Positions 16,576 through 23,825 of a stretch of DNA of 47,242 nt are shown here, piece after piece. Both the position numbers and the translations under genes were made by a program. The notes beneath the pieces are model-generated. The model saw only the letters and a program-made list of their open reading frames with translations, did not search any database and had not been told where the DNA came from. The DNA lies in contig NZ_LMUF01000012.1 in the NCBI RefSeq assembly GCF_009766085.1, positions 1-47,242 on the forward strand, given 5' to 3'. The stretch's first letter is position 1. Each line of letters opens with the position of its first letter. The DNA is from Burkholderia sp. S171. GTDB taxonomy: Bacteria; Pseudomonadota; Gammaproteobacteria; Burkholderiales; Burkholderiaceae.

Positions 16576-16938
16576 TCAGAGATGGCCCAACAGGGCCTTG
16601 ACGCCCCGCACCACCATGCGATTGCGAATCGCCGCGCATTGAGCGCGCGAGATTGACGTAAGCCGCTCATCGCTCGCGAGGCGAGCAAAGCCGTCGAGCG
16701 TGGCATACGACACAACCAAAGTGAAATTCAGTCGCACGTGCCCACCGTCGCGAAGTTCGATCAACGCCGGGACGATAGCCTCGATTTGGTCGCCAAGTTC
16801 CGAACGGTCTTCAGCATTAAGGCCGGCCGTACACAATTGCCAAAGGAGAGCCGCCATCGAGTCGGCGTCGGCGGCTTCGAGCGAATTGAACGAGCCATGT
16901 TGCCCGTTGGCAGGATCGAGTTTCAATGTCTTCACCAT
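16576..16938 (-). CDS. Hypothetical helical protein (120 aa)
   Basis: 120 residues, soluble. It starts MVKTLKLDPANGQHGSFNSL with CGGAAAA immediately upstream. The region ADADSMAALLWQLCTAGL and the rest are predominantly helical, ending in CAAIRNRMVVRGVKALLGHL. No motif is recognised. It is a member of the co-oriented small-gene cluster. Confidence 0.55.
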   Translation of the reverse strand: MVKTLKLDPANGQHGSFNSLEAADADSMAALLWQLCTAGLNAEDRSELGDQIEAIVPALIELRDGGHVRLNFTLVVSYATLDGFARLASDERLTSISRAQCAAIRNRMVVRGVKALLGHL

Positions 16939-16947
16939 GTTTTCCGG

Positions 16948-17199
16948 TCAGTTTCCAACGAGGCGCATACATGCAGCGAGGCTGCTCGGCCCACTCTGGC
17001 CATATGCCGCGAAGCGCTGGCGCTGACCGACGTGCTGAAGTTCTTCTCGCCCCAATGCTTCGAGGTCGCCCGCGATTCGATCGCCCACCGCAACGTCAAT
17101 GCCGGCGAGCAATTCGAAAACGGCAAAGTCGCCTTCGTCGATCTGGACGACAAACATACCGCGCCTCAGATTCATGACGACGACAGTTCCTTGTTGCAT
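16948..17199 (-). CDS. Small hypothetical beta-rich protein (83 aa)
   Basis: 83 residues starting MQQGTVVVMNLRRGMFVVQI and continuing FAVFELLAGIDVAVGDRIAGDLEAL, a pattern of short strands typical of an OB- or SH3-like barrel seen in small hypothetical proteins of Burkholderia. The ribosome site AGGAGG precedes the start, with CGGAAAA just before that. It ends 10 bp before the start of the 16576 gene. Confidence 0.6.
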   Translation of the reverse strand: MQQGTVVVMNLRRGMFVVQIDEGDFAVFELLAGIDVAVGDRIAGDLEALGREELQHVGQRQRFAAYGQSGPSSLAACMRLVGN

Positions 17200-17222
17200 T
17201 CATCCTCCTGTTTTCCGTCCTG

Positions 17223-17489
17223 CTATCGCTTGTAGACATTCACCAACCCAAGAGGCGCGCGTGCCTGCTTCTGATCGAAGTCAAACGCGTATGCCCGATA
17301 GCGGCCTTGATAATGACGCAGAGCGACGTGCTTGTAGCGTCCGACGAAGAATCCATCACGTTTGACGTTGATGTCCTGATAAGCGGAAAGCAGCTCGTAT
17401 ACGGCCATGTTTTTGTGAATCAGAATCGGCTCGTCTCCAACTGTGAGGGTTGGGAAGTTCCAACGCCCTTCGAGTTCAATATCGATCAT
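17223..17489 (-). CDS. Small hypothetical protein (88 aa)
   Basis: 88 residues, aromatic-rich: ELEGRWNFPTLTVGDEPILI, then NMAVYELLSAYQDINVKRDG and FFVGRYKHVALRHYQGRYRAY. The composition is that of a real soluble protein. The start has GGGATAG upstream. No family is recognised. Confidence 0.55.
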   Translation of the reverse strand: MIDIELEGRWNFPTLTVGDEPILIHKNMAVYELLSAYQDINVKRDGFFVGRYKHVALRHYQGRYRAYAFDFDQKQARAPLGLVNVYKR

Positions 17490-17608
17490 TGATCTATCCC
17501 GTTATTCGATTTGTCTTTATCGGCGAGCGAAAGCATGTTTTTACCTCAATCCAGGCTACCGGTCGTGCGGGGCGCAAGTGCGCCAATTGTTTTCCTGGTC
17601 GTTTCGCT

Positions 17609-17815
17609 TCACTGTTCCGGGTGCCCTTCGTAGCAACCGGCCAACGCGAACAGGGCGGTAAATTCGTACTGACACGCTTCGCACACATATTCCTGATGGA
17701 CCGTGATTGCGCCAATGGCACACGCGCCCATAGTCACGTTCATTGACTCGCAAGCTGGGCAAATGGTCACCATTTGTCCGACAACGGAAGCTTGCCAATC
17801 ATCTGAATTCAGCAT
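17609..17815 (-). CDS. Small zinc-ribbon protein
   Basis: 68 residues from the ATG at 17815, chosen because GGGAGGG lies just upstream. Two Cys pairs, CPAC and CEAC, separated by about 26 residues, form a probable four-Cys zinc ribbon: CPACESMNVTMG, then YVCEACQYEFTALF. Such single-ribbon proteins are common in phage and plasmid cargo. The partner is unknown. Confidence 0.65.
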   Translation of the reverse strand: MLNSDDWQASVVGQMVTICPACESMNVTMGACAIGAITVHQEYVCEACQYEFTALFALAGCYEGHPEQ

Positions 17816-17854
17816 AATCCCTCCCATACCGCGGCTGGTGCGCGCCGTGCCTTC

Positions 17855-18145
17855 CTAGTCGACGCGACGCCAAGCGTCTTCGATCGCACCAAAAACGATC
17901 GGGACGAAGCCATGCCCTTCGAACGAGGCAGGGCGTTCGTCTTTCGGATAGTCGAGTGCAGCGGGGGCGCGGATCATGTCCAGAATCCGCTTGCTGTACT
18001 TTCCCGTGGCGGCTACATCGGCCAAGACTTCAGTCTCGATCGTATGAATCAAGGCCCACGTCAGCAAACCGGCAGACCTATGCCGTCGCACAATAGCCGG
18101 TACGGCTTCCCTTACAGCCGCTTCAGCGGCAAATAGTGCATCCAT
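17855..18145 (-). CDS. Hypothetical helical protein (96 aa)
   Basis: 96 residues from the ATG at 18145, which has AGGAAGAG upstream; an upstream in-frame start at 18175 lacks a ribosome site. The sequence is mostly helical (AAEAAVREAVPAIVRRHRSA, then WALIHTIETEVLADVAA) and ends in VFGAIEDAWRRVD. No recognised domain. Confidence 0.55.
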   Translation of the reverse strand: MDALFAAEAAVREAVPAIVRRHRSAGLLTWALIHTIETEVLADVAATGKYSKRILDMIRAPAALDYPKDERPASFEGHGFVPIVFGAIEDAWRRVD

Positions 18146-18194
18146 ATCTCTTCCTGTGTGGGGCTGGCTGCACAAACGGGGCGGCTCGAGACTT

Positions 18195-18470
18195 TTTTCC
18201 GTTGTTACTGATTGCTGGTTCGCGTGCTACGCATCCACGTATACCGAACAACCGATGCCCCGATTAAGAACAGCACTCCGCACGCTGCCAAAACGCAAAT
18301 ATCTTTCGTACTCGGCATGTCGAACCAGCCCATGCCTTGAGCGTATTTGATCAGCAGGAATTCAGCGAAATAACAGGTCGACGCCAGGCAAATCGCCACA
18401 CCGACAGCGAATGCCAGCGGATCGGTCTTGTATGCCCTGATTGCACTGCAACTCATAGTGATCTTTTCCG
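18195..18470 (-). repeat. 276-bp duplicated segment, copy 2
   Basis: Direct repeat of 16214-16489. Sequence similarity stops abruptly at both ends, and the flanking sequence is unrelated, which indicates cassette duplication rather than general homology of the region. Confidence 0.9.
18205..18456 (-). CDS. Two-TM small membrane protein (copy 2)
   Basis: 83 residues, the near-identical twin of the 16224 gene: MSCSAIRAYKTD, two membrane segments, basic tail. CGGAAAA lies upstream of the start. Four of the six base differences change an amino acid, all conservatively except N to D, so both copies are still intact reading frames. Confidence 0.65.
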   Translation of the reverse strand: MSCSAIRAYKTDPLAFAVGVAICLASTCYFAEFLLIKYAQGMGWFDMPSTKDICVLAACGVLFLIGASVVRYTWMRSTRTSNQ

Positions 18471-18473
18471 GTG

Positions 18474-18656
18474 TTAATTCGATTGCTTCCACGTCCGGTC
18501 GCTTTGACAAACAAGCGCCGTCCCGTCGCTCGCAGCAGCGACGTTCGTGCGTGGCGAGTCGAGACAGATTCCTCTGGCAGTTGGTTTGTGCGTCAACCCA
18601 TACCACCCGATCGCGAACATCGCTACGGCAACGAGGATTCCAATTGATTTCGTCAC
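18474..18656 (-). CDS. Single-pass small membrane protein (60 aa)
   Basis: 60 residues from GTG (18656), with AGGAAAA upstream. There is one N-terminal membrane segment (IGILVAVAMFAIGWYGL) and a short polar tail containing two Cys (ICLDS, LVCQS) that could form a disulfide in the periplasm. No family is recognised. Confidence 0.5.
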   Translation of the reverse strand: MTKSIGILVAVAMFAIGWYGLTHKPTARGICLDSPRTNVAAASDGTALVCQSDRTWKQSN

Positions 18657-18665
18657 GTTCTTTTC

Positions 18666-18839
18666 CTAGATGACAGTGAGGGCCGCGCCAACGCACTTGA
18701 TGGTGCTGCCGTCCGCGTATAAATACACGGTCGTGTTGCGCTTACTGTCCTGTTCGATGGCGATAGCATTACCTTCCGCCCAACGGCGCTTCTGGTTGTC
18801 GCTGGCCTTCTGCGAAAGAATTTTTTGTGCTTTGTTCAT
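18666..18839 (-). CDS. Small basic hypothetical protein (57 aa)
   Basis: 57 residues from the ATG at 18839, with CGGAAAA upstream; a longer frame exists but its extension lies in the previous gene. The N-terminus is basic (MNKAQKILSQKASDNQKRRW) and the second half is strand-like (NTTVYLYADGSTIKCV). Unknown function. Confidence 0.5.
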   Translation of the reverse strand: MNKAQKILSQKASDNQKRRWAEGNAIAIEQDSKRNTTVYLYADGSTIKCVGAALTVI

Positions 18840-18855
18840 GTTTGTTTTCCGTTGT

Positions 18856-19071
18856 TCAACGCGACGCAACAGGGCGCGGCATCCATGCGTTTCGTACTTC
18901 TTTGAGGCTCTTTCTTGCTTCGCGATCTTGTTCATCAGAGATGATGCCGAAATCACTCAACGCGCGGACATATCCCGACGCAAAGCGCAACGCACTATCG
19001 GCCTGCCGTTCGTCATGGGCCGCTCTAACGTCCCCGATCAGCTTCAGAAGTGTTTCAGTCGCGTTTTGCAT
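18856..19071 (-). CDS. Small hypothetical helical protein (71 aa)
   Basis: 71 residues with CGGAAAA upstream of the ATG. Two amphipathic helices are apparent: TLLKLIGDVRAAHDERQADS, and SDFGIISDEQDREARKSLKE. No known domain. It overlaps nothing and is spaced 16 bp from the next gene. Confidence 0.55.
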   Translation of the reverse strand: MQNATETLLKLIGDVRAAHDERQADSALRFASGYVRALSDFGIISDEQDREARKSLKEVRNAWMPRPVASR

Positions 19072-19083
19072 GCTCTTTTCCGA

Positions 19084-19344
19084 TCACTCAGGCTTCACAA
19101 CCAGAAGGTTGATGTTCGCGAGCAAGGCCGCCGCATCGGCATCGTCATAGGCTTCGCGAATTCGGCTCATATCGGCCCCGGCTGCGAAGAACTGCGCGCC
19201 CGCTTGTGCAACAGAGATCGTCCCGCCTGGATGCCCACACGACAGTAGGCGCAGGTATTCTTCGCCGGTCAACTTGATCGTCTCATAGCCAGCGGTCTTA
19301 ACGTCGGCCGCATTGCTCGGAGCGGAGGTGTCAGTCTTGTTCAT
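19084..19344 (-). CDS. Hypothetical protein (86 aa)
   Basis: 86 residues, acidic. ETIKLTGEEYLRLLSCGHPG, then AQAGAQFFAAGADMSRIREA and AALLANINLLVV look like a compact alpha/beta protein. The start has GAGAACC upstream. No family is recognised. Confidence 0.5.
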   Translation of the reverse strand: MNKTDTSAPSNAADVKTAGYETIKLTGEEYLRLLSCGHPGGTISVAQAGAQFFAAGADMSRIREAYDDADAAALLANINLLVVKPE

Positions 19345-19417
19345 ATACTGGTTCTCGGCTGGCTACCGGCCAGCGAGCGGAGCGCTCGCGCCAATGCCTT
19401 TCTCGGTTGCGGATAGG

Positions 19418-19810
19418 TTAGTCGTTACCTGTGTCGACCCGGCCTTCCATGCGTTGGAGCAGCTTGCTCGTGGTTCCACGGGCGAGAAACGGTATTGCAC
19501 CATCGCGAACGAACGAAACAATGTCACCGCGCGACACGTCCCACGCTACGCCGCGCAAGTTCAAGATATAGCACTTCCGATCTCTATCAAAGCCAACTGC
19601 AATCCATCCGTTACGAGGCTCGACACTTGGGCCGACGACTGCAAGAGGCGAAGAATCGATCTTGCCTTCGACCTCTTCGACCGCGCTCACCATCGCTTGC
19701 AGCGCTACGCGAGTCATCGACGCCGAGACCGGTCCTATAGTCGCGAGACATCCATCGTGGGAAAGGGAGGCAATCTTTCCCGGTACATTCATCGATGCCA
19801 TTCTTGTCAT
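19418..19810 (-). CDS. Hypothetical protein (130 aa)
   Basis: 130 residues with ACGGAGAA just upstream of the ATG. A strand-rich middle (NGWIAVGFDRDRKCYILNLR, then VAWDVSRGDIVSFVRDGAIP) suggests a beta barrel. The tail is helical. No recognised domain. Confidence 0.55.
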   Translation of the reverse strand: MTRMASMNVPGKIASLSHDGCLATIGPVSASMTRVALQAMVSAVEEVEGKIDSSPLAVVGPSVEPRNGWIAVGFDRDRKCYILNLRGVAWDVSRGDIVSFVRDGAIPFLARGTTSKLLQRMEGRVDTGND

Positions 19811-19837
19811 TTCTCCGTTGTCGTAATTTTCCGATGG

Positions 19838-20047
19838 CTATTTGATCGATCCGTTCACAGCGCGCTCAACTGGCCAGCGCACGAAAGCGAAGACCCAATA
19901 CATGATCAGATTGACCGGCGGCACGAGCAACAACAAACAGAGCCAACCTGAATACCCGGCCTTACGCACAATGCGTGCAGCCGGAACCAAATAAGCGATT
20001 GGCAAAACGATAAGAATTGCCCAGTGCCAGATGCTGAAATTCGCCAT
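19838..20047 (-). CDS. Two-TM small membrane protein, SIWHW-type
   Basis: 69 residues. It begins MANFSIWHWAILIVLPIAYL and has a second segment, WLCLLLLVPPVNLIMYWVFA, giving two membrane spans joined by a basic loop (RIVRKAGYSGW). The SIWHW start and AGYSGW turn are seen in short inner-membrane proteins of many Proteobacteria, without known role. Confidence 0.6.
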   Translation of the reverse strand: MANFSIWHWAILIVLPIAYLVPAARIVRKAGYSGWLCLLLLVPPVNLIMYWVFAFVRWPVERAVNGSIK

Positions 20048-20060
20048 GTCTTTTCTTTGG

Positions 20061-20243
20061 TTACGCAGCGGTATGTCTCTTTGCTACCCACGTCGCAGAT
20101 GCAATCACCAGTCCGACGACCAGCAACATCACATAGACGCGGATCGGCCAGCGTTTGCCGCGAGGCATGCTTTCGAACGGTCCGCCGAGAAGCGCCGCCG
20201 CTACAACGTATAGAAGCAGGACCACCCGCCACACGAACTGCAT
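20061..20243 (-). CDS. Two-TM small membrane protein (60 aa)
   Basis: 60 residues from the ATG at 20243, just beyond the DUF29 stop. Two spans (VWRVVLLLYVVAAALLGG, and VYVMLLVVGLVIASATWV) flank a basic loop (MPRGKRWPIR). The close spacing after the DUF29 gene suggests translational coupling. Unknown function. Confidence 0.5.
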   Translation of the reverse strand: MQFVWRVVLLLYVVAAALLGGPFESMPRGKRWPIRVYVMLLVVGLVIASATWVAKRHTAA

Positions 20244-20247
20244 CGCT

Positions 20248-20691
20248 TTACCGTTCTTCGGGATGAAATTCTTGCGATAGCACGTCATCGACGGCCCACG
20301 GCAACATTTCCGGGAACACATCGAGATCGAGGCCCGTTTCGTTGCTCGCAATGCTGCGTGCCTTCGACCAGACTATATCGAGCCACGCCGAATCGCTGAA
20401 CTTGCCGCGAAGGCTCGGGGCTTCGTCCAGAACGTAGGCAACTTCCTTGCGCTGCGTGCGGATCGTGAACTCCCAACTCTTGCTGCGACGTGACGGCTGA
20501 AACTGCCACTTCAGCAGATGAGCCAACAGGACCGACATACGGCTTGCCAACTCGCGCTGTTCGCTCTTGCCCACGTCTTCAATCTCCTCTGCGATGTGCT
20601 GAACGTCGATGGCGGTCAGCTTGCCCGCGCGCAGAAGTGCCGCTTGCTCGTTGGCCCACGCAACTACGTCCTTTTCGTATCTCGTTCCCAT
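20248..20691 (-). CDS. DUF29 family protein
   Basis: About 147 residues. The family pattern is clear: YEKDVVAWANEQAALLRAGK, then HIAEEIEDVGKSEQRELASR, VLLAHLLKWQFQP and an ETGLDLDVFPEMLPW tail. DUF29 proteins are widespread in Proteobacteria and cyanobacteria, often in mobile regions; their function is not established. The ATG at 20691 with CGGA upstream is preferred, but those at 20697 and 20712 are possible. A perfect palindrome lies a few tens of bases upstream, so transcription is probably controlled by the HTH-like gene just before it. Confidence 0.8.
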   Translation of the reverse strand: MGTRYEKDVVAWANEQAALLRAGKLTAIDVQHIAEEIEDVGKSEQRELASRMSVLLAHLLKWQFQPSRRSKSWEFTIRTQRKEVAYVLDEAPSLRGKFSDSAWLDIVWSKARSIASNETGLDLDVFPEMLPWAVDDVLSQEFHPEER

Positions 20692-20725
20692 GATCATTCC
20701 GTATCGAGACAATGGTTAGATTGTA

Positions 20726-20741
20726 GGTGCACATGTGCACC
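20726..20741. promoter_or_regulatory. Operator O1, perfect 16-bp palindrome
   Basis: GGTGCACATGTGCACC is its own reverse complement. It lies between the stop of the HTH-like gene (20745) and the DUF29 start. A near copy (O2) sits upstream of the HTH-like gene. Confidence 0.7.
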
Positions 20742-20744
20742 CCG

Positions 20745-20975
20745 TCAACGCCCTTTTGCGACCTTTGCGATGGTTTTTCGAGCATGCTCAAGAACGTTGT
20801 CGGGGCACACCCGACGCCGTGCGCTATCAGGTGCCGCGAGATACGCTTTCCATGTCGATAGCGCAATGGGGAACGCTTGCCCTTTGTTGAGCGCTGCCAG
20901 CGCGTCAGCCTGTGTAATCCCGGCCTGCTCAATCAGCGCGCGCAGCGCAATGCCGTTGTCAAGAACCTCGTTCAT
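20745..20975 (-). CDS. Small HTH-like regulator, putative repressor of the element
   Basis: 76 residues. LRALIEQAGITQADALAALN resembles the first helices of an XRE-type helix-turn-helix, and WKAYLAAPDSARRRVCPDNV gives a basic second half, suggesting a small DNA-binding protein. It is bracketed by two related palindromes: O2, 14 bp upstream of its start, and O1, immediately after its stop in front of the DUF29 gene. That layout fits an autorepressor controlling its own gene and the downstream cluster. The fold assignment is by pattern only; the recognition helix is not clear-cut. Confidence 0.55.
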   Translation of the reverse strand: MNEVLDNGIALRALIEQAGITQADALAALNKGQAFPIALSTWKAYLAAPDSARRRVCPDNVLEHARKTIAKVAKGR

Positions 20976-20988
20976 AGCCTTTACAGAT

Positions 20989-21004
20989 GGTGTACAAGTG
21001 CACC
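20989..21004. promoter_or_regulatory. Operator O2, near-palindrome
   Basis: GGTGTACAAGTGCACC matches O1 at 14 of 16 positions. It lies 14 bp upstream of the start codon of the HTH-like gene, next to a TATGCT -10-like sequence on the minus strand (TTATCG 17 bp further up as weak -35), so binding there would block transcription. Confidence 0.65.
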
Positions 21005-21097
21005 TAGCATATCATGGGCGACCCGACTCGATAACGGCAGACTCAACCGTTTTCTTTAGCTATTCATCGACTAGGCGGTTCCCTGTTGTTCGTCGAG

Positions 21098-21310
21098 TCA
21101 CCAGACGGTCGCAACCGCCCTACTGATCGCTTCCTCGGACACGTCTATGTACCGGCTTGTCTGGTCGATATCGTCATGTCCGAGAAGCAATTGAACCTGT
21201 TCGATAGTCGCCCCGTTTGCTAGCGCCCTTGTGGCGAAGGTTCGCCTGCCACTGTGGGACGTACCTTTCGTGCCTGCCGCACGGTAAAGCGCCGTGACGT
21301 ATAGGTGTGC
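21098..21310 (-). pseudogene. Tyrosine recombinase (integrase), C-terminal remnant
   Basis: The frame carries the catalytic end of a phage-type integrase: SHSGRRTFATRALANGA (H-x-x-R box), LLLGHDDIDQTSRYID (second His and nucleophile Tyr). The N-terminal arm-binding and core domains are absent; family similarity stops near 21310. It lies at the upstream edge of the minus-strand small-gene cluster, where an integrase gene would mark one end of an integrated element. The fragment cannot act alone. Confidence 0.8.
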
Positions 21311-21495
21311 TTGGCTGGCTGTTCTATCGCAATTTTCGCGAGACGAATCTTTTATACGGGCTGCTTGGTTCAGCGCTCCAAATCGTGTTGCTCGCTTTTG
21401 TGGGTGGCGTCGCATTACCGCTCGTGGTGATGCTGTTCTTCGTTCGTGCAGTCCTATTTTCGAACGCGGTGCCCGTATACGTTGTGAACAAGTGA
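21307..21495 (+). CDS. Membrane protein fragment adjoining the integrase break
   Basis: 62 residues from a GTG at 21307: GWLFYRNFRETNLLYGLLGS and then two hydrophobic segments (LQIVLLAFVGGVALPLVVML, and a C-terminal part NAVPVYVVNK). The composition is convincing for a membrane protein, but it begins exactly where integrase similarity ends, with no ribosome site, so it is probably the 3' end of a gene cut by a deletion. Confidence 0.35.
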   Translation: MLGWLFYRNFRETNLLYGLLGSALQIVLLAFVGGVALPLVVMLFFVRAVLFSNAVPVYVVNK

Positions 21496-21670
21496 GCAGA
21501 GCGCCAGATCATGTCTGCTATCAAAAGCTCATTCGAAAAAGTATCTCGCTCTTGCAGTCTGAACCGTCTGCATGGTCGGCGGCTAGAAGAATGCCTGGCG
21601 CAGCGAAGATTGCCGCACGTATAGAAAGGCGTCGCGCTGCAGATGGTCAGCCCTGGCTTTCTGGTACCGA

Positions 21671-21993
21671 TCAGTAGACATGGACGAGCTCCGAATGAGT
21701 GTGCAGCAAGGTACGTATTTTTAGCACGCCGGTGTTCGGATCGACGTTCCGCTGGTAGTGCCAGACAGCGTGCAGCGAAGGCTTGACAGTTAGTCTGACT
21801 ATCCGATTGCGAAACGTTTGTAGGCCTCGTACATGTGAACCTGATAGTTTGTCGGATCCAGTTCGCAGGCGCTAATGCGGCGCGCCAGTGGTACAACGGC
21901 GGAATACGCCGTGGTACGAGCAATTCGCAACGAAGGATTCGACAGTCGTTTTCTGCTAAGCGGCGGAATCAGCATCAGGGTCATTTCAACCAC
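21671..21993 (-). pseudogene. Frameshifted hypothetical gene
   Basis: Two minus-strand frames join into one plausible protein: RRISACELDPTNYQVHMYEA-YKRF (frame ending at 21799), then RNRIVRLTVKPSLHAVWHYQ-RNVDP and LKIRTLLHTHSELVHVY (stop at 21671). A single missing base at CGTTTCGC near 21806 separates them. No family is recognised. From 21496 to 21670 nothing is seen. Confidence 0.4.
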
Positions 21994-22040
21994 GGTGCGG
22001 GCTGCGCTGCCTTTACGGCGATCCTTAGAATAGCTTACCG

Positions 22041-22946
22041 CTACCCGGAAGCATTGACGGCAGCTCCAACCATCTCACGCAACCATTGATGCGACGGGTC
22101 GCGATGCAGGCGCTCGTGCCAAAGCATGACCATCTCATATCCGGGAACGTCGACAGGCGCCTGTACTATCCTTAGTCCATCATCCGCCCTGACCAGGCGT
22201 GAAGGCAGCATTGCCACCAGGTCGGTACGCGAAAGCGCGTCCCTGACGAAACTGAAATGAGGCACTGAGAGCATGACACGTCTCTGTACGCCAATCTGCG
22301 CCAACGCTGTATCAGTCACACCCGCGAATCCGCCTCCGTCTGGGGACACGACGACATGATCGAGTTTGCAGAATTGTTCCAACGTGATACGTCGCTTGAG
22401 CCACGGATGACCGGGGCGCCCAACGAGGACATAGTGCTCCTTGAACAAGGTCCTGCGGCGCAGCCCTTCAGGCGACTCATCGGCCGTGTGAAACGCAAGA
22501 TCCACTTCGCCAAGGTCACATTGCCTGGCGATAAGCCGGGGCGCGATTTGCACAACGCTGAGTCGCGCATTGGGTGCAAGTTCCCGCAACAGGGGCAACG
22601 CGGGAAGAAGCACCGTCGCCTCGCTGTAATCTGTCGCGGCAATCCTCCAGGTAAGGCTTGCGCTGGATGGATTAAACGGCTGCAGGGGGGACATGACTTC
22701 ATTTAGCGCCTCCAGCGCCACAGCTAGCGGTTCCCGCAATGATTCTGCCCGCGCAGTGGGTCGCATGCCACGAGGCCCCGGCAAAAGCAAAGGATCCTTG
22801 AACATGTCCCTTAGCTTTGCCAACTGAACGCTGACTGACGGCTGGGAAAGATGGAGCCGCTCTGCCGCGCGACTGACGTTGTGCTCTGCGAGCAACACGC
22901 TGAGCGTACGCAAAAGATTCAGGTCGAGATTTTTTAGATTGTCCAC
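22041..22946 (-). CDS. LysR-family regulator (NodD/NahR-like subgroup)
   Basis: 301 residues, GTG start. The N-terminus DNLKNLDLNLLRTLSVLLAE, then RAAERLHLSQPSVSVQLAKL is a winged helix-turn-helix; the LDLNLL start and SQPSVS recognition helix are typical of the NodD/NahR/LinR clade. The effector-binding domain follows from about residue 95. It diverges from the NAD(P)H oxidoreductase gene at 23032 across an 85-bp gap, the classical layout of a LysR regulator and its target. The inducer is possibly an aromatic or quinone compound, by analogy only. Confidence 0.9.
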   Translation of the reverse strand: MDNLKNLDLNLLRTLSVLLAEHNVSRAAERLHLSQPSVSVQLAKLRDMFKDPLLLPGPRGMRPTARAESLREPLAVALEALNEVMSPLQPFNPSSASLTWRIAATDYSEATVLLPALPLLRELAPNARLSVVQIAPRLIARQCDLGEVDLAFHTADESPEGLRRRTLFKEHYVLVGRPGHPWLKRRITLEQFCKLDHVVVSPDGGGFAGVTDTALAQIGVQRRVMLSVPHFSFVRDALSRTDLVAMLPSRLVRADDGLRIVQAPVDVPGYEMVMLWHERLHRDPSHQWLREMVGAAVNASG

Positions 22947-23031
22947 GGCTATAGCAGGTATCGCAGAAAGTCATTTCCAATATACCTGATCATTGATTAG
23001 CCTGCTTGCTCCACCATCAATGAGATGAAAG
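22947..23031. promoter_or_regulatory. Divergent promoter region of the LysR / oxidoreductase pair
   Basis: AT-rich 85-bp gap between divergent genes, containing the dyad CAAT-N10-ATTG (near 22978) and overlapping ATC/GAT motifs of the type LysR proteins bind. The exact operator is not resolved. Confidence 0.4.
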
Positions 23032-23820
23032 ATGAAAGTCCTTATCGTGTACGCCCATCCTGAGCCGACATCCCTCAACGGCGCACTACGCGACGTCGCC
23101 GTCCACGAATTGGAAGCACAAGGACACGAGGTTCGCGTATCGGATCTCTATGCCATGAACTGGAAAGCCGAGATCGATCGCTCCGATTTTCCGCCGCTTG
23201 AGCCCGACCAACGGCTTCAGGTAGCGCCCGCCTCGGCCCAGGCCTTTGCCTCCAATACGCTGACCGCGGATGTGAAGGCCGAGCAGGACATGCTTCTCTG
23301 GGCCGATGTCCTGATCCTTCAGTTTCCGCTGTGGTGGTTTTCGATGCCGGCGATCCTCAAAGGTTGGGTCGATCGGGTGTACGCCTTCGGCTTTGCCTAT
23401 GGTGTCGGCGAGCAAAGTGAGAGACGGTGGGGCGATCGCTATGGCGAGGGGACGTTGGCAGGCAAGCGTGCAATGCTCTTAGTGACCACGGGCGGCTGGG
23501 AGGAACATTATTCCGCTCGCGGGATCAACGGCCCGATTGACGACCTGCTGTTCCCGATCAACCACGGCATCTTGTTCTACCCGGGGTACACGGTGCTCCC
23601 GTCGTTCGTAACCTATCGCGTCGACCGCCTTGACGAAGCCGGCTTCCTTGCTGTGTCCAGCCGCCTGCGCGAACGGATGAAGACGATTGAAACAACCCAA
23701 CCGATCCCTTATCGGCGTCAGAACTTTGGCGACTACGTGATCCCCACGATGCAGTTGCGGCCCGAATTGGGATCGCCGGGCGCTGCTGGCTTCTCTATTC
23801 ATCGGAGTGAAACGGCTTAA
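23032..23820 (+). CDS. NAD(P)H:quinone oxidoreductase, flavodoxin-fold
   Basis: 262 residues, the length of NQO1-like two-electron quinone reductases (MdaB/YwrO/KefF relatives are shorter). The N-terminus MKVLIVYAHPEP-TSLNGAL is the FMN/FAD phosphate-binding loop. LQFPLWWFSMPAILKGWVDR is the conserved family block contacting the flavin, and LLVTTGGWEEHY-SARGINGPI is the second flavin loop. It reduces quinones to hydroquinones with NAD(P)H in the cytosol. It is probably induced by the divergent LysR protein. The IS21 remnant begins only a few bases after its stop codon. Confidence 0.9.
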   Translation: MKVLIVYAHPEPTSLNGALRDVAVHELEAQGHEVRVSDLYAMNWKAEIDRSDFPPLEPDQRLQVAPASAQAFASNTLTADVKAEQDMLLWADVLILQFPLWWFSMPAILKGWVDRVYAFGFAYGVGEQSERRWGDRYGEGTLAGKRAMLLVTTGGWEEHYSARGINGPIDDLLFPINHGILFYPGYTVLPSFVTYRVDRLDEAGFLAVSSRLRERMKTIETTQPIPYRRQNFGDYVIPTMQLRPELGSPGAAGFSIHRSETA

Positions 23821-23825
23821 CGCGT

